Source: Amoebidium appalachense
Lineage: Eukaryota > Ichthyosporea
Length of the DNA stretch: 64,000 nt
NCBI GenBank assembly: GCA_963693365.1
Contig: CAVNZM010000013.1
Location: 5,766,001-5,830,000 of the forward strand
Direction of reading: 5' to 3'
Shown: piece by piece, positions 1 to 25,877 of the stretch
Position numbering within the stretch: position 1 is the stretch's first letter
How the letters are laid out: each line of letters starts with the position of its first letter
The notes under the pieces: generated by a model
What the model was told of the DNA's origin: nothing
Database searches by the model: none
Seen by the model: the letters and a program-made list of their open reading frames with translations, nothing else
Position numbers and translations under genes: made by a program

Positions 1-163
1 GGGGGGGGGGGGGGATGATGGCTAAGATTGTGTTTAAGATATCAAATACAACCTGACGACAGACAAAACAAGGATACAAATCTTGTGTATTACATGTTTG
101 GGGAGGGAGGGGAAGGGGGGGGGGGGGGGGGAGATGATAAAGGGAGTTCAAAGGCAACCTCAC

Positions 164-12820
<12,657 letters not shown>

Positions 12821-13322
12821 CTTCGCTGACTACAGTAAACGATGCAGAGCCTAAGAGACTGACACCATTAGACAAAGTGAATCTGCATCTGCAGAAAGAA
12901 TGGTATAAATGAGGGAATGTTATAAACATCGGTATAAATGAGGGAATGTTATAAACATCGGATCTAGATCTCATAGCCATCAGTTTCCAGTTCAAAAAGT
13001 ACTTGGCCCAAAACGGTGTGCTTTGCAAACTGGCGGCGTCAGCTGTCTCAGCTGCAGTGAGCCTCACAACTACGTAACACCCCCTACACTAAATATAGCA
13101 TCATAAATCCCTCTGTTTCCACAAATAGCCTCTTGGCCCACCGAAATTTTGGCGCCTACTTTTGTGTTGGCCAACCCCCGGCGGCCATCAACCTTCACAT
13201 GCCACTCAGTGCACACGTGCACACACGAAAACCAGGAAACTTTCATGCTTAGCTATAGGAAAGATCGTGCACGACCCAAGGAATTTTCGGCAACGCGTGA
13301 AGGATTATAGTCTGGTTAGAGA
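12821..13322. promoter_or_regulatory. Divergent promoter region between DDX42 and RRP1
   Basis: This 502-bp gap separates two start codons pointing away from each other. It is nearly free of the microsatellites that fill the introns. It holds a perfect 29-bp tandem duplication (12902-12930, 12931-12959), each unit carrying TATAAA and ATAAAC. It is inferred to serve both genes; no start-site data are available. Confidence 0.55.
12902..12959. repeat. Perfect 29-bp tandem duplication with TATAAA in each unit
   Basis: Two identical 29-bp units begin GGTATAAATGAGGGAATG. Each puts a TATA-like box in the DDX42/RRP1 promoter gap, about 85-115 bp upstream of the DDX42 ATG. Confidence 0.9.
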
Positions 13323-14169
13323 ATGGGAAAGAGAAAGCACGCAGAGCAGGGCGGGGGCCCTGCGAAGAAGCCAGCTGTCGCTAAGACAAACAGCCCAAAT
13401 GAAGCAGTAGCAAATTCTGATGATGAGAAGAAAGAGCAGCTGCAACAACAGAAAGAAATCACGTTTGGGAAAAAGCTGGCGCACGCCGATAAGGCAACAC
13501 GGGACAAAGGTGTTAAGAAGTTGAAGGCGTGGCTAGGGCGTCAGGCAAACTTGAGTGACCTGGACAACAGGAAAATCTGGAAGGGTTTGTTTTATTGCAT
13601 GTGGATGTCTGACAAGCCGCTTGTTCAGGAGGAGCTCGCCGAAAACTTGGTGAGTTGGTGGGGGAGGTTTATTTGTGGATTCTGTAATCTGGTTGAAAAC
13701 GGGGGGAGGGGGGGGGGGGGGGGGGGGGGGGGCGGGGGGTGACAATGTTGTTACAAGGACTGAAGATTGTGATCATAGATCCAACTGGACTTCTGTGTGG
13801 AGGGTTCAAACGTTTATGGGGGTTGAGCTATAGGGGTCTTGTTGTGTTATAGGTTTCAAGTGACCAAAAGTGACCACTTTAATGCAAAATCTCCTTTCTA
13901 CAACATCGAACATTTTCTAACTTTTCCTGGGCTGCAGTCGGATCTGGTGTTGGCACTGCCATCGGAGGATGCTTCTTTGCGCTTTATCCGGGCGTTTTTT
14001 GATGTTATGGGGAAGGAGTGGCACGGCATTGACAGATTGCGGCTGGATAAATTCTACATGCTTGTTCGCAAGTTTCTTAACAAGGTCTTTGCCCTTGTGG
14101 CAAAGTTGGGCTGGAACACTAGGTAAGGGGTGGGGAGGAGTTGTGTAATTCTGAGCGAGCAGTAAGGGG

Positions 14170-14213
<44 letters not shown>

Positions 14214-14406
14214 CCACGGGCCGCACATGTGCACGCGCACACACACACGAACACACACACGCTTAAACACGGTAAGGGGAGGGGTGGAGACGTTCACTTC
14301 TAAGGAAGCATTTAGCGGCCACACACACAGACGCAGACAACCACAGGCAGCACACTTACACGCACGTTCATCGGTGAACATAACAGATGGACGTGCAAGG
14401 TGTAAA

Positions 14407-14444
<38 letters not shown>

Positions 14445-17111
14445 CAAACACCCAGAAGGTTCCAACACCTTACTTTAAAAACAGCCGTGATGAGTTGTTC
14501 ACATAAAAACAAGCATACGTCAAAGCTAGATGAAAACATCTCCTTGCACGTTCTACATATCCCCGCGGATTGGTGCTTCCAGAAACAGTTGGTGACCAGG
14601 AGGAAAAGCTAAAAGGGAGTAGGCATTACAGTCCATACAGAGGGTCGATGAAGTGGTGGGTGGGAGCTCTGGAGATATTGGGGAGGGGAGTAAGGGGGCA
14701 GGATGGATAGGGTGGGGATTAGCGGGTGGTTGGGGTAGGAGGGGTGGGGGGGAGTTGCTGAAAGGTTTCCTTGCTTTTGTCCATTCCACTGTGTTCTTGT
14801 TGTGACCCATCCCCTCATCCCTCCCCCCAACACACACACACACACAGCAACATTGACAAGCTGGTGGGGATTTTGGCGGAGGGGCCCCTTCAGCCCAACA
14901 GCGAGTACCCCAAGGGGCTGCTGTGGTATATCTGCGAGCAGTATGTGCCCATGTTGGTGCCCGTCGTCAAGGGTATGTGTCTTTTTGCTCGTCTAATATT
15001 TGTTTGGGTTTTTTTTTGTCGGGGGAAGGGTGTTAAGGGAGGGAAGGGGGGGGGGGGGGGGGGATGGTTTCTTGGGCTGGGTGTTGTCTTTTTGGGTGTG
15101 GGGAGATATGCGCTTGGGTGGTAGGTGTGGGCTTGTGGTAGTTTTTGGGAGCTCTTGGCATGCTCGTGGATGGACTTTCTTTAGGTGGGGAGGGGGGTGG
15201 AGGTTGTGGTTGCGGGGGGGGGGGGGGGGGGGGGGATCGGTGTGTGTGTGTGTACATGTGGGTGTTTTTTTTTTTTTAAGGGTGGGGAGGAGGGGGAAGG
15301 GTGGGGAGGAGGGGGAAGGGTGTTTGGGCGGGGGAGGGGGGAGGAGGCATGAATGTTTGATGCAACACGGGAAGAGAAACACATAAGAGGGAAGGGGAGG
15401 GGAGCAAAGGTCGTTGTAGTGGGGTCTTTGGGTTGGTTTTACTTCCCGTGTTTGAAGAAATCTTAGGACATGACTGTGAGCAGATGACGACAGCTTTTTG
15501 TCGGACCACCTCAACCTGCTCTTGGAGCCGTTCTGCAACCTCATAGCCGCAGAGGGGGAGAAGGTCACCCAGCAGAAGGTAATCTTCAGGAATCCCATAC
15601 TGGCAGCATACGTGCTATATGTAGTGTGTGGCCGTCGTGCCTGAGAGGTTTTGATGGGAGAAGAGATGTGGTGTTTGAAAAAGAAAAAAGCAAGTAGGTA
15701 TCTAGTTGGACCAACGCGATATGGTTTGTTGGCGATGGAAGGGAGTTTTTTTTTTTTGGGGGGGGGGGGGGGGGGGGATTTGGGGGTTTGTTGGAGTTAC
15801 TGGGGTGATTGCTGGTGGCTGTGTGTTGACATGCTGAAAGTTGGTTTTAAGCGTGACTTAAATTGATATGTGATTGAGGTGAGAAGAATGAGTGAACCCT
15901 TCACACACACACACACTCACTCACACTCACTGACACTGACACATTTGGGTGGTGTTGGTGTGTGTGTGTTTTGAGGAATGGGCTGGCAGCGCCCGGGGGG
16001 GGGGGGGGAAGAGGGGAAGGTGGTGGGGAAGAGGGTGGGGGGTGGGGAGGGGGCAGGGGAGGGTGGGGCAAGGATGAGAGTGCATAAAGGGGTGCCGGGA
16101 GATGGTGATGGTGAGAGACTTGGATGCATGTCTGCTTGTCTGTGCGTGTAGTTGGATGTTTGTTGTACATGTGTGAGAAAAAGGGGAGAAGGATGGTCCC
16201 TAGGTGATTGTGGTGGGGGGGAGGGGGGAGGGGGGGATCGGAGAGGGGGCACTGTGCCCACACGGGTGGTGATGCACAGGTAGTTGAGGGGGTCTTTGAG
16301 CCTTTGGTGGCCAAGGAGAGAGAGCTGCTGCACAGCATGGAGACAGACACGGACGAGGAAAATGATGACGAGCCTGAGCTGGACATAGAGGTGTGTGGGT
16401 GTGGGTGTGGGTGTGGATTTGTGTAGGAGGGAGGATGGGGGGGGGGGGAGGGTGGGTAATGGGGGACGGAGACGGATTGGGGGCCTGGGGGAGGAGGTAA
16501 TGGGTAATGGGGGACGGAGACGGATTGGGGGCCTGGGGGAGGAGGTAATGGGTAATGGGGGACGGAAGGCGAGTGGAGGGGCATGGGGATTTGGGGGGGG
16601 GGGGGGGGGGGACAATGAAAGGTGGGGGAGACGGGGTGGGTGGGTGGGTGAGGGGGGGGGGATGGGGGGGATGAGTAGGAGATAGGGCAAAGCAGTGTTC
16701 CTAGAGGTGGTCGTGTAGAACACAGCATGGGGTTGGGATGGGTGGGGTCGATATTGAAGGGGCTCCAGGGGTAGGAGGCAGCGGGCAAGAGGGACCCCGG
16801 GGGAGAGGGGAGGGGGGAGGGGGGAGGGGGAATGGTTGTGCTACAGGGCCCGGTGTGTGAATGGCTTTTTGTTTGTGTGGATGAATGGTGGGTGGGGCAC
16901 GTGTTTGAACCCGGAAGAGGGGGGGGGGGGGGGGGGGGGGTGAGTGCTCTAAAGTAGTGCTATGTTCTTATGCCTTTAATACACACACATGCCACCCACC
17001 CAGGTAAACATGCTCACATTTACTCGCCTACTCACTCACATGAAGTCATATTTTCATTCATGCACACTGTTCACATACATTCGCACACACTCGCAATACT
17101 CGCTCATCACT

Positions 17112-17148
<37 letters not shown>

Positions 17149-17323
17149 GATACAGGTGGACTGGTCGTACCTGTCAGAGTACATCAAGGGGCTAGCCAAG
17201 CGCAAGGACATTGAGGTTGAGAACCGGTCACGGCTGTATGCTCTCAAGCGCACCCTGGACGATTTGCAGTCGGAGCTGCAGGAGTTTTTGAAACATGTCA
17301 ACAATGTGTGTAACCCTCCTTCA

Positions 17324-17359
<36 letters not shown>

Positions 17360-17516
17360 CTGGCTTCTCTGTATAGTGAAAATATGTGTGCGCTTTTTCA
17401 TGTTGAATGTCTTTCTCAACGTGTTGTTGTGCGAAATGGAGGACTCGATGTGATCTATGTTTGTGCGCACCACTTTTGTTGTCAACTTTCTTGACATCTT
17501 CCTTCCTCCCCGTCCA

Positions 17517-17559
<43 letters not shown>

Positions 17560-17785
17560 CCACCACCCCGGGTGGCCAATTCATTGCACACACAGGGAGA
17601 GACACACAGGCGGGCATGTTGCACACATTCAAGCACGGACACGGTCCCACAAACAAGAGCACATTTCATCCGTTTCTTGTCCGAGCCATCAATAGCTATC
17701 CATAAACCCCCCTGCCCCCTCCTCTCCCCCCCCCCCCCTCCCCCCCCCCCCCCCCCCCTTGTTACCCGCCGGCGTAACATAACAG

Positions 17786-17863
<78 letters not shown>

Positions 17864-19266
17864 CTGCATGAACCTTGATCGCTCTGACCTGCACCACAAT
17901 GAGACGTGCCAGAGTTGTTTCTGTGCTATTTACACACACACACACACACACACTCGGACTATCGGTTTGGCTTTTTTCAAGCCCAAAGCAATGGGTGATA
18001 CCATATTTCCGGCTGACATCCGGGGGCATAGCTTTCCGTTCGAAGACGATAAAGTTCCGCCCTAGTAAGCGTGTTACTACCCTGCGGCGTGGGTCAAATC
18101 TCATATTTTTCCCCTCTGATTGCGAATTCTGCGGCCTTCGGGACTTAATTCTTTTCAGCTGGTGTAGTATGTTAGCCAGGGAAGTATCGACTTAGGTATC
18201 GACGGGGGAGCTTCCTAGAAGCCCCGTCTCCTGAGTTCCTATCTATATTTTTCTTGCTTCTGCTTACTGCTGCAACTTTAACCCCCGGCCTTTCCCACTG
18301 CCCTTGCCTGCATAAGCAACCCTGCTCGTCTCTGATCAAGACGGGTGACCTACTCATGTTCAAGTGAAACAGTATCTGAGTTGGGTTTCGTTAACGAGGG
18401 GAATAGGTCGAAACTCGGGTACTGTGGATGACGTGGGCCCCCCCTGAGGATGGGCTCTGCTTATTATGCATACTCTTTATGTATGGCTTGCATTCTGCAT
18501 CGTGTTATCCGTTTGTTCTTGTGTACTTCGTACTTTTTGACGCATTCAAAACCCCCCCCCCCTCCCCTCCCACCCTTTCCCCCTGCCCGGGCTCCAGGGG
18601 GACCCTTACTTTCGCACCCACATGTCTACCTGATCCCCCCCGACCCGCCTATCCCTCGAGGCTTTCATTTATAGCAATCACGACTGCACCTTCATCCGTG
18701 CTTGCCTAATCTGATCACACGGCTCTGCAGGACACCACTATGGAGGAAGGTGATGATGACGAGGAGGATGAGGAAGACGAGGACGCGGTTGAGGAGGAAG
18801 GGAACGAGGATGAGGAAGACGAGAAAGAGAACGGGGAGGGAGAGGACGAGGAGAGCATAACAGACATGGACGGGCACGATGTGACCACTTCAGACGATGA
18901 CGTATGGAAGCCAGACCACGAGGAGGGGGATGAGAACGAGGACGAGGAGATCGATTACGAGGTCGAGGATGATGACAACGAGGATGACAGCGAGATCGAG
19001 GACGACGAGGAGTTTGAGCTGATGGAGGACGAGGACGGGGATGTTTCCGAGGATGAGGATGCTAACGAGGTAGAGGATGAATATGACGAGGAGGAGGAAA
19101 TGAACGAGGAAGAGGAGGAGGCCATGGAGGCACAGGTGCAGGCGGCACTGCAGAAGCTTCTGGAAGTGAAGCCGAAGAAGGGCTCACAGAAGAAGGTGTG
19201 TGTTTGTTATTGTCGTTTTATATGATTGTTTGTTGTTGTTGTTATCATCATTGTATCTGTGTGTGG

Positions 19267-19324
<58 letters not shown>

Positions 19325-22243
19325 AGAGAGATGGGTGGGGGTGGGATTGAGAGGGGGCCGGGGTCCGGGTAGGGGTCATCAATTGAGAGAGAATATATGA
19401 AGGAGCATAATGAGGAACATGTTGCCTTGTAGGCCCAGCACAATGGTGTCTTTGCGCAAATGGGATGGCAACCTCAATGCGCCTCTTTGTACATGGGGGG
19501 GGGGGGGGGGGGGGGGGGGGTGGCGGTGGTGGTGTGCGTTTGGGGGGGGGGGGGGGGGGGGGGGGGGGCATGTGAGGGGGCACGGCCTCCTCACGGTGGG
19601 GTGGGTGCGAGTAAGGCTCATGTGGAGCATATTTATGGGTGTGTGTACGCGAGAATGTTTTCTTGCCGTGGCTGCAGATAGTGTGCCTCTATGTGAGACA
19701 TAGACTGGAGTTGGCACCTGCCACACACAGCACACGCTTACATGCTCTTACTTCTCCGGTTGCATGTATCCAGCAAATTGGTGTTGTCTTGGTAGGCACG
19801 GAAATAGGCACTCTAGCACACACAAGCGCGCGCGCACACACACACATTCACACATATATACACGCGGGCACACAGACACACACACACACACACAGAAATG
19901 CGCATGAAGATGCAGATTCGTGTGCACACAGAAGCACATGTGCACGTACACACACGTATTTGTGTGTGTGTGTGTGTGTGTGTGTGTACAAATAATACTG
20001 ATAACCGTTGCTCCAAATACCCCAATCGACCACACCTGCGAACACATGCCGCAGGCAACAACAATGCCAGTCAACACGCACATACACAAATACACATAAA
20101 TATGCAAGTGCGCACACACACACACACACACACACACAAATCCCTAACAATGCTACCCTCCCCCCTCTTCCCTCCCGCCTCCACTACCCGATGCAGGCCA
20201 CACCTGCCAAACCCACACCTCAGGCAGCCAAGCCGCAAACCCCCCAGGCCTCTGCCCCAGCCAAGCCTGCCCCCAGCACAAACCCCAAGCAGCAAAAGGC
20301 CCCGGCATCCACGGCCCCAAAACCTCCTGCTACGGCCCCACCTGCAAACGCGCAAAAGGTGGTTGTTTTGTGTGTTGGCGTGGTGTGTGGTGTGTGGGTG
20401 CATGTGCAAGACAGTGTGTATATGTGTGCGCGCGCACACGCCCACACACACACACACAAAGAGACACGCACAGAGACACGCACACACACAATACTCACAC
20501 ACCACATACGACACATGCACACCTCGAACCATGCATCACACGCTCATGTATGTAGAGTAGGGGTTTAACTTTTTCTGTTGCTTTGCCTAAGGGGGTCGCT
20601 CTGACTTTTTGCATTCACCCCCCCCCCCCCCCCCCCCCCCTCTCCCTTGGCTAGTTGTTGCCACAGTATTATCGGCAAACTTGATTTAACCCCACCACCA
20701 CCATGTGTTATGATCTAAAGAGTCGAACCCCACTTTTAAGCCATAGGAACCGTCCTTGACTGTGGGGTCTGTCCAGGTTTTTTCTGCTTTCACGTTTTGT
20801 ATTCGTCTTCTATGTTTTTACTCGTGTGAATCATAAATGTGGCCGCTTCCATTTGTTCCATCCCCTTGTGCATACCCTCCCCCCACCCACCCCACCCCTC
20901 TTCCCTTGTGGCTATCCCCTCCCCCCCCCCCCCCCCCCTCCCCCTCCCCCCGCCCTCTGGTGGCCACGATGTTTTAGGATTGGTGCTGACGGGTGCATGT
21001 GGCAGTCCAAACAGGACACGGCACAGGCTAAGCCCGCAACACAACAGCAGAAACAGAACGGTTCACCAAAGGCACCCCAACAACAACAGAGTGCACAGGT
21101 AGCCTAGCAAACTTCCCCCTTCCCCCCTGCTGCCTTTCCTGAGAAGAGAATGAGAGAGGAGGAGGAGGAGGGAAGAGAGGGGGAGGGGGGGGGGGGGGGG
21201 GGGGGGAGATGAAGGAAAACATGCAAGGAAAGAAGAAAATTTCTGCGGGGATAGCGTCGGAAACATTTTGTGTAGCTTTTGATTTTTTTTTTGTGTGTGG
21301 TCTGCATGATGTACCTGCTGTTGTGGTGGGCTTCATGTCAACTCAAATCCATAGCCATCTGCCTGCTTCATTACCCCTTACGTGGTTTGGCCCTTTGACC
21401 TTTTTGTTTTTTTTTTCTTTATGCGGATTGCATTGCTTTAATGACCGATATGAATCTATGTGTGCCTCGGTTTCCTTTTTCTCTTTCTTTTTCTTTTTCT
21501 TTTTTTTTTCCCCCCTTTTTGCTGGATGTGCGTGCGTAGCTGCTGGAATTATTCATAATGATTTTTTATGTTGGTGCTGACACTTGTGTGCTTGTGTGTG
21601 GCAGGGTACCCCCAACCAAAAGCCCCAACAGAAGCAGCCGTCGTCGGCACCTGTAAAGGGCGCAGCCCAGACCCCAGCTACCACTAAGGTATGTGCGCAC
21701 GTGTGTGGGTGGTGGGTGGCGTGTGTGTGTGTGTGTGTGTGCTCGTGTGTGCTCGTGTGTGCTCGTGTGTGCATGTGTGTGTGTGTGTGTTTTCTTGGGT
21801 GGTATGGGGCTGTATATTTTCGTGCTTGAATCAGAATGTCTATCTATGTTGGTGTGAATCTGTGTGGTAAGTGTCGGTAAGCAAGCACATTGAGACTGCC
21901 CGTTTTGTCATTTTGGGTATTTACTGTCTGCACAATGGTTTACTGACAGGGTGTGTGTTTTTAGGGCCCAGTGAAGAAGGCACCGGGCACGGAGCCACCA
22001 CCCAGCAAGAAGAAGGTGCAGATTGTGCTGCAAAACAACATGGTCAAAGGTATAACCCCTCACCTCTCTCCCTCTCACTCCCTCCCTCCCTCCTGCTACC
22101 CAACCTCCAATCTTCTTCCCGCCTGCCCTCCTCCTCATACTGTGCGCATGGCTGATGTTGCATACTTGAATGTTTGCCTTTGCATGTGTCCTGCACCATG
22201 CTTCTCATCGTGTATGCGTACTTTGTACTGTGTTCCGCATTCA

Positions 22244-22291
<48 letters not shown>

Positions 22292-22437
22292 CCTCCCCCC
22301 CACCTACCTTTCGTTGGGACCAGCTCCTTCCGCCTTCCCGGCGTCCTTCATCCATCCCATCCTCCCCCCACCCCCTCCCTCTCTCCTTCCAGCTCTCTCT
22401 CGCTCTCTCTCTCTCTCTCTCGCCCCCCCCCCCCCCC

Positions 22438-22483
<46 letters not shown>

Positions 22484-22907
22484 TTCTCCCCCCCCCCCCC
22501 TCCCCCCCCCCTTTCCACCCCTCTCTCTCTGTGTGTCTACCCTCAGTTGCTGTTTTCGTGAATAGCTGCCTGAATGATTTGTCTTATATTATTTTAATCT
22601 AATGGTTTGTCTTTTTTTTGTTTTGTTTTGTTTTGTTTTGTTGTTTCGTATTACGATGTGTTAGTGCAGACTCTGCTACGAAAGGTAGCCCTACGTATCA
22701 ATTACATCCATCCCCTTGCCCCTCCATGCAGAGTTCAACAAGCACCACCGGATTGCACGGCCCAACGCGCAGCCCATCTTCGACCCGACCAAGCAGCCGT
22801 CCAGCAGCGCACTGAAAAAGGTGTCTGCCTACGAGGGCAAGACCACGGCCCAGCCCAGGAGAAAGACACCATCAAGCACGCCGGTCAAACACGCGGGGTT
22901 CAAGTAG
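13323..22907 (+). CDS. RRP1: RRP1/Nop52 family ribosomal RNA processing protein
   Basis: Nucleolar protein of the RRP1/NOP52 family, needed for 60S pre-rRNA processing. Exons: 13323-13649, 13938-14122, 14848-14972, 15484-15578, 16280-16390, 17156-17305, 18731-19195, 20197-20358, 21015-21098, 21605-21688, 21965-22049, 22732-22907; all GT-AG, in frame, 682 residues. Residues 1-330 carry the family domain with hallmark strings KIWKGLFYCMW, GIDRLRLDKFYMLVRKFL and a later helical block. Exon 7 alone (155 codons) is an extreme Glu/Asp tract starting near residue 332. Exons 8-11 encode Ala/Pro/Gln/Lys-rich linker. Exons 11-12 contain KVQIVLQNNMVKEFNKH and FDPTKQP, matching the conserved C-terminal motif of animal RRP1/RRP1B. 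The start ATG opens the first exon after the divergent promoter; the stop TAG is at 22905. Confidence 0.93.
16454..16565. repeat. 48-bp tandem repeat, about 2.3 copies
   Basis: A unit beginning GGGTAATGGGGGACGGAGAC repeats with 48-bp spacing inside RRP1 intron 5. It is purine-rich and noncoding. Confidence 0.8.
17761..18551 (+). mobile_element. Dispersed poly-C-ended element, full-length copy 1 (RRP1 intron 6)
   Basis: Runs from the near-palindrome GTTACCCGCCGGCGTAAC to GACGCATTCAAAA followed by poly-C. It is almost base-for-base the reverse complement of 54405-55025. This copy carries an extra ~170 bp of (CA)n plus unique sequence (about 17784-17952) just inside the first end. No transposase is encoded; a 63-codon open frame is shared by both copies but looks incidental. 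It could be a non-autonomous transposon or SINE-like element. No target duplication was recognised. Confidence 0.8.
22140..22247 (+). mobile_element. Fragment of the poly-C-ended element (second subfamily)
   Basis: Near-identical, in reverse complement, to the left part of 55992-56275, and ends GTTCCGCATTCAAA followed by a long C-run. It lies in RRP1 intron 11 in the sense orientation. Confidence 0.75.
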
Positions 22908-23396
22908 TATTCTGAATGGTTGAATGGGTGTCTGTGGTGTGGTGTGTTGATGGTTGCATCGGTGCATGTGCCTGCATGTGTGTGCTTGTGTGTGTGTGTG
23001 TGTGTGCACTTGTAGTTGTTTGAATGGAGAGAAGAATCCTGACGTCGGTCTGGATGGGTGGAGCGGCCTGCCGTATGTGGTTATATTCGTGTGTGTCAGT
23101 TGGTAGGCGGGTTTGTGTGTGCATGTGGGTGGGTAATTTTTTATTTTGGGGGGAAGGGGGGGGGGGGGGGGGGGGGGGGGGGGAAGAAGGATTCCAGCTG
23201 TTGCCCAGGCTCCCAGTGGTAGGGTTGTAAGAACTTGAATTTCGTATGCATCTCTGTGTATGCTTTGAACGTGGATGATCTTATTAATACCACGTTTGAG
23301 CAGTTTGTTTCTTGCTTGTATGTGTTTTTTTCTGGTGGAAGACAAGTTGAACGTGTGCAAGCATGTGTTTGTGTGTGTGGGGGGGTGGGGAGGGAG

Positions 23397-23430
<34 letters not shown>

Positions 23431-24450
23431 GCTTTGGTTCTTTTCATTACAAAAGTCGACTGATGGTTTTGTAACAGGCCTATATAACACGAGCCAGCAT
23501 TTATAGTTGTGGATGCATGTAAATATACGGTGCACATTTACCTTTGCAAACGACAGTCCGTCTCACTGAACAAATAATTTATCATAAACTATCTGAATCT
23601 CCAAACGCTGTGCAGACGTGTGTGTCGTCCTGTATGTGGTTACAGTGTCACGCGTATTTGTAAACACACTGTTTACACACGTGTGCAACTTACAGCATAG
23701 TATTTTCTTAGGTGCAGAAGCCTGCTATGTATTTCTGCATGTGTCTACAGTGTACACGTGTACGCGTGAGCACACGTGTTGATGTGGCCGTTACCGACAC
23801 CATCGTCATTTTGAAACCAATCCGATGCCGCATCATATGACCATATATGGTCTTACTCCTTACGTAAGTGTTGACTGTGCGCCCGTGGCCAATCAGATTG
23901 TCCAAAACTTGGCGCCACCGGTTGCTCAGCTCGAGCGCACCGGCCGCGTACTACGCAGCGGGCGGCGCCGTGCCTCGCTCATGATCAGCGGCCGAAATGT
24001 CGTTTCTTCGCTTTCTTCAAAGGTTTTTTGGGCCATCCTGCCATGGTTACGTTTGAGTTCTCTTGGTTTTTTTGGTTAGCAACTCGTTAGGCGGCAGAAA
24101 GTTACACAGAAGTTTCATGAGCACTAACTGCGCCAGAAGAGATTCACACTAGCTCCATACACGTTCAGCGAACAATTCTCCCTCCCTCCTTTGTGTCACC
24201 GTCAAGCTCTCTTTCTTTGTTATATGCTTGCTTCCCCTCGCTACTCATCGCCCCCATTCCTCCTGAAACTCCTCTTTTCTCCTCTCTCATCACACTGGAT
24301 TCATGTACATTCAATAATGCACATTGACGTGCATATTCTGGTGTTTACCCTATAACGCATGGCCGTTGGAGACATGACTGTACCCAGTCTAAACAAAGCA
24401 AATACTTTTTAAAGATTTCCCTTTAATTGTACCAATGTTCCACCGCAAAC
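22908..24450. other. Intergenic region RRP1 to MSL1-like gene
   Basis: RRP1 3' flank and presumed promoter of the next gene, both on the plus strand. Contains G-runs at ~23157-23183 and ~23400-23429 and a CpG-rich patch around 23900-24000 that may mark the downstream promoter. The short open frames here (e.g. 23825-24079) show no recognisable protein. Confidence 0.5.
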
Positions 24451-25183
24451 ATGACGCGAGAGTTATACAGAAGACGAAGCCCCTCGCGTGCATCCACCCC
24501 AAATAGGCTGCTAGAGCCAGCACCTCCACCACACTCTCCTGCGCTGGTAGTGACATCCTACGAGAATGACACCAACATGCAAAACGCGGGCGAAAGTGAA
24601 AGCAAGGATGCGGGGGAGAGCGGGATAGTGGCGGAGATAACAGCACACGCGCAGGCCTGCGAGCGGATAATCCAGCAGACAAAAGATAACCCACCAGCGG
24701 GAAACTCAAATGACATCATACAGAGCCTTTTGAACATGAACCTGTGGCAGGCAAAGTTGATAGAAGAGCAGAGCACAACCATTGAGCAGTTGAGAAAGGA
24801 GCTCGAGGACACAAAAAGAGACAGAGACCAGAAAACTGCACGATTGGAGAGGCAGGTGGCCTTGAAGGAGAGGCTCTCTGCACGGCTACCGCAGCCACCC
24901 GTCCCGTCAAAGCTGCACAGGCAAAGGCCTGACGGGAAGCCGCCAAGGTCAAAAGGTAAGGACCGGGATAATGTGTATGTGTCAACGTGTGCAGGCGGGG
25001 GTGGGGGGGGGGCATGGGGGGGTGTTTCTCAATAAGGAAAGGAGGGAGTGGTGGGAGAGGAAGGGAGAGGGAGAGAGATCGTTTGTGGGAGATGGAAAAG
25101 GGTGTGAGGGTTGGAAGGGGAGGGAGGCGGAGAGGGGGGGGGGGGGGGGGGGGGAGAAAGAGAGAGAGAGGGGGGGGGGGGGG

Positions 25184-25220
<37 letters not shown>

Positions 25221-25631
25221 AGAGGGAGGGAGAGAGAGAGCTGATCTTGTACAGCATTCGCCTAAAGGTTCAGTGTGACGGGTCCAAAGGTTTGATGGAA
25301 GAATGGGGGGACTACCACGGATAGCACGGGAAAAACAAACACATGAATAGCAATTGGTGTCTGCATGTTTAGCGCGGATGTTGAGGCATGAGTGACCACC
25401 ATTCTGAAGTCTTTTAGTTTTCACAAATTGTGCAGCTTCAGAGCCTAATGTTCCAGAAAGCCCATCTTGCTCCGCATATCAACCCACTTTGACAGTAGCA
25501 CATGGATACACACGAAGAAAAGTTTTTTTAAATGCAAACACACATCTCTCTCTTTCTCTCTCCTCTTCCCCCTTTCTCTCCCTCCCCTCCCTCCCTCCCT
25601 CCTTCCCCCCCTCCCCCTCTCCCTCTCCCTC

Positions 25632-25670
<39 letters not shown>

Positions 25671-25823
25671 CTGTGTATGTGTGTGTGTGTATATATATAT
25701 ATATATCCACACACACAGACACACACACACACACACATACATACATACATACATATACACCCATCTATCCGCCTATCCATTTGTTCACCTGTCATCCCCC
25801 TTTGCTCTGTGCGCCCACGTATG

Positions 25824-25877
<54 letters not shown>

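Noticed and set aside
18172-18363. A 63-codon frame identical in two places (also 54593-54784)
   Set aside because: Identity is explained by the two near-identical repeat copies; the frame is not preserved in diverged copies and is probably not coding.
23825-24079. 84-codon frame upstream of the MSL1-like gene
   Set aside because: CpG-rich promoter-like DNA, no homology recognised and no splice logic to the next exon.
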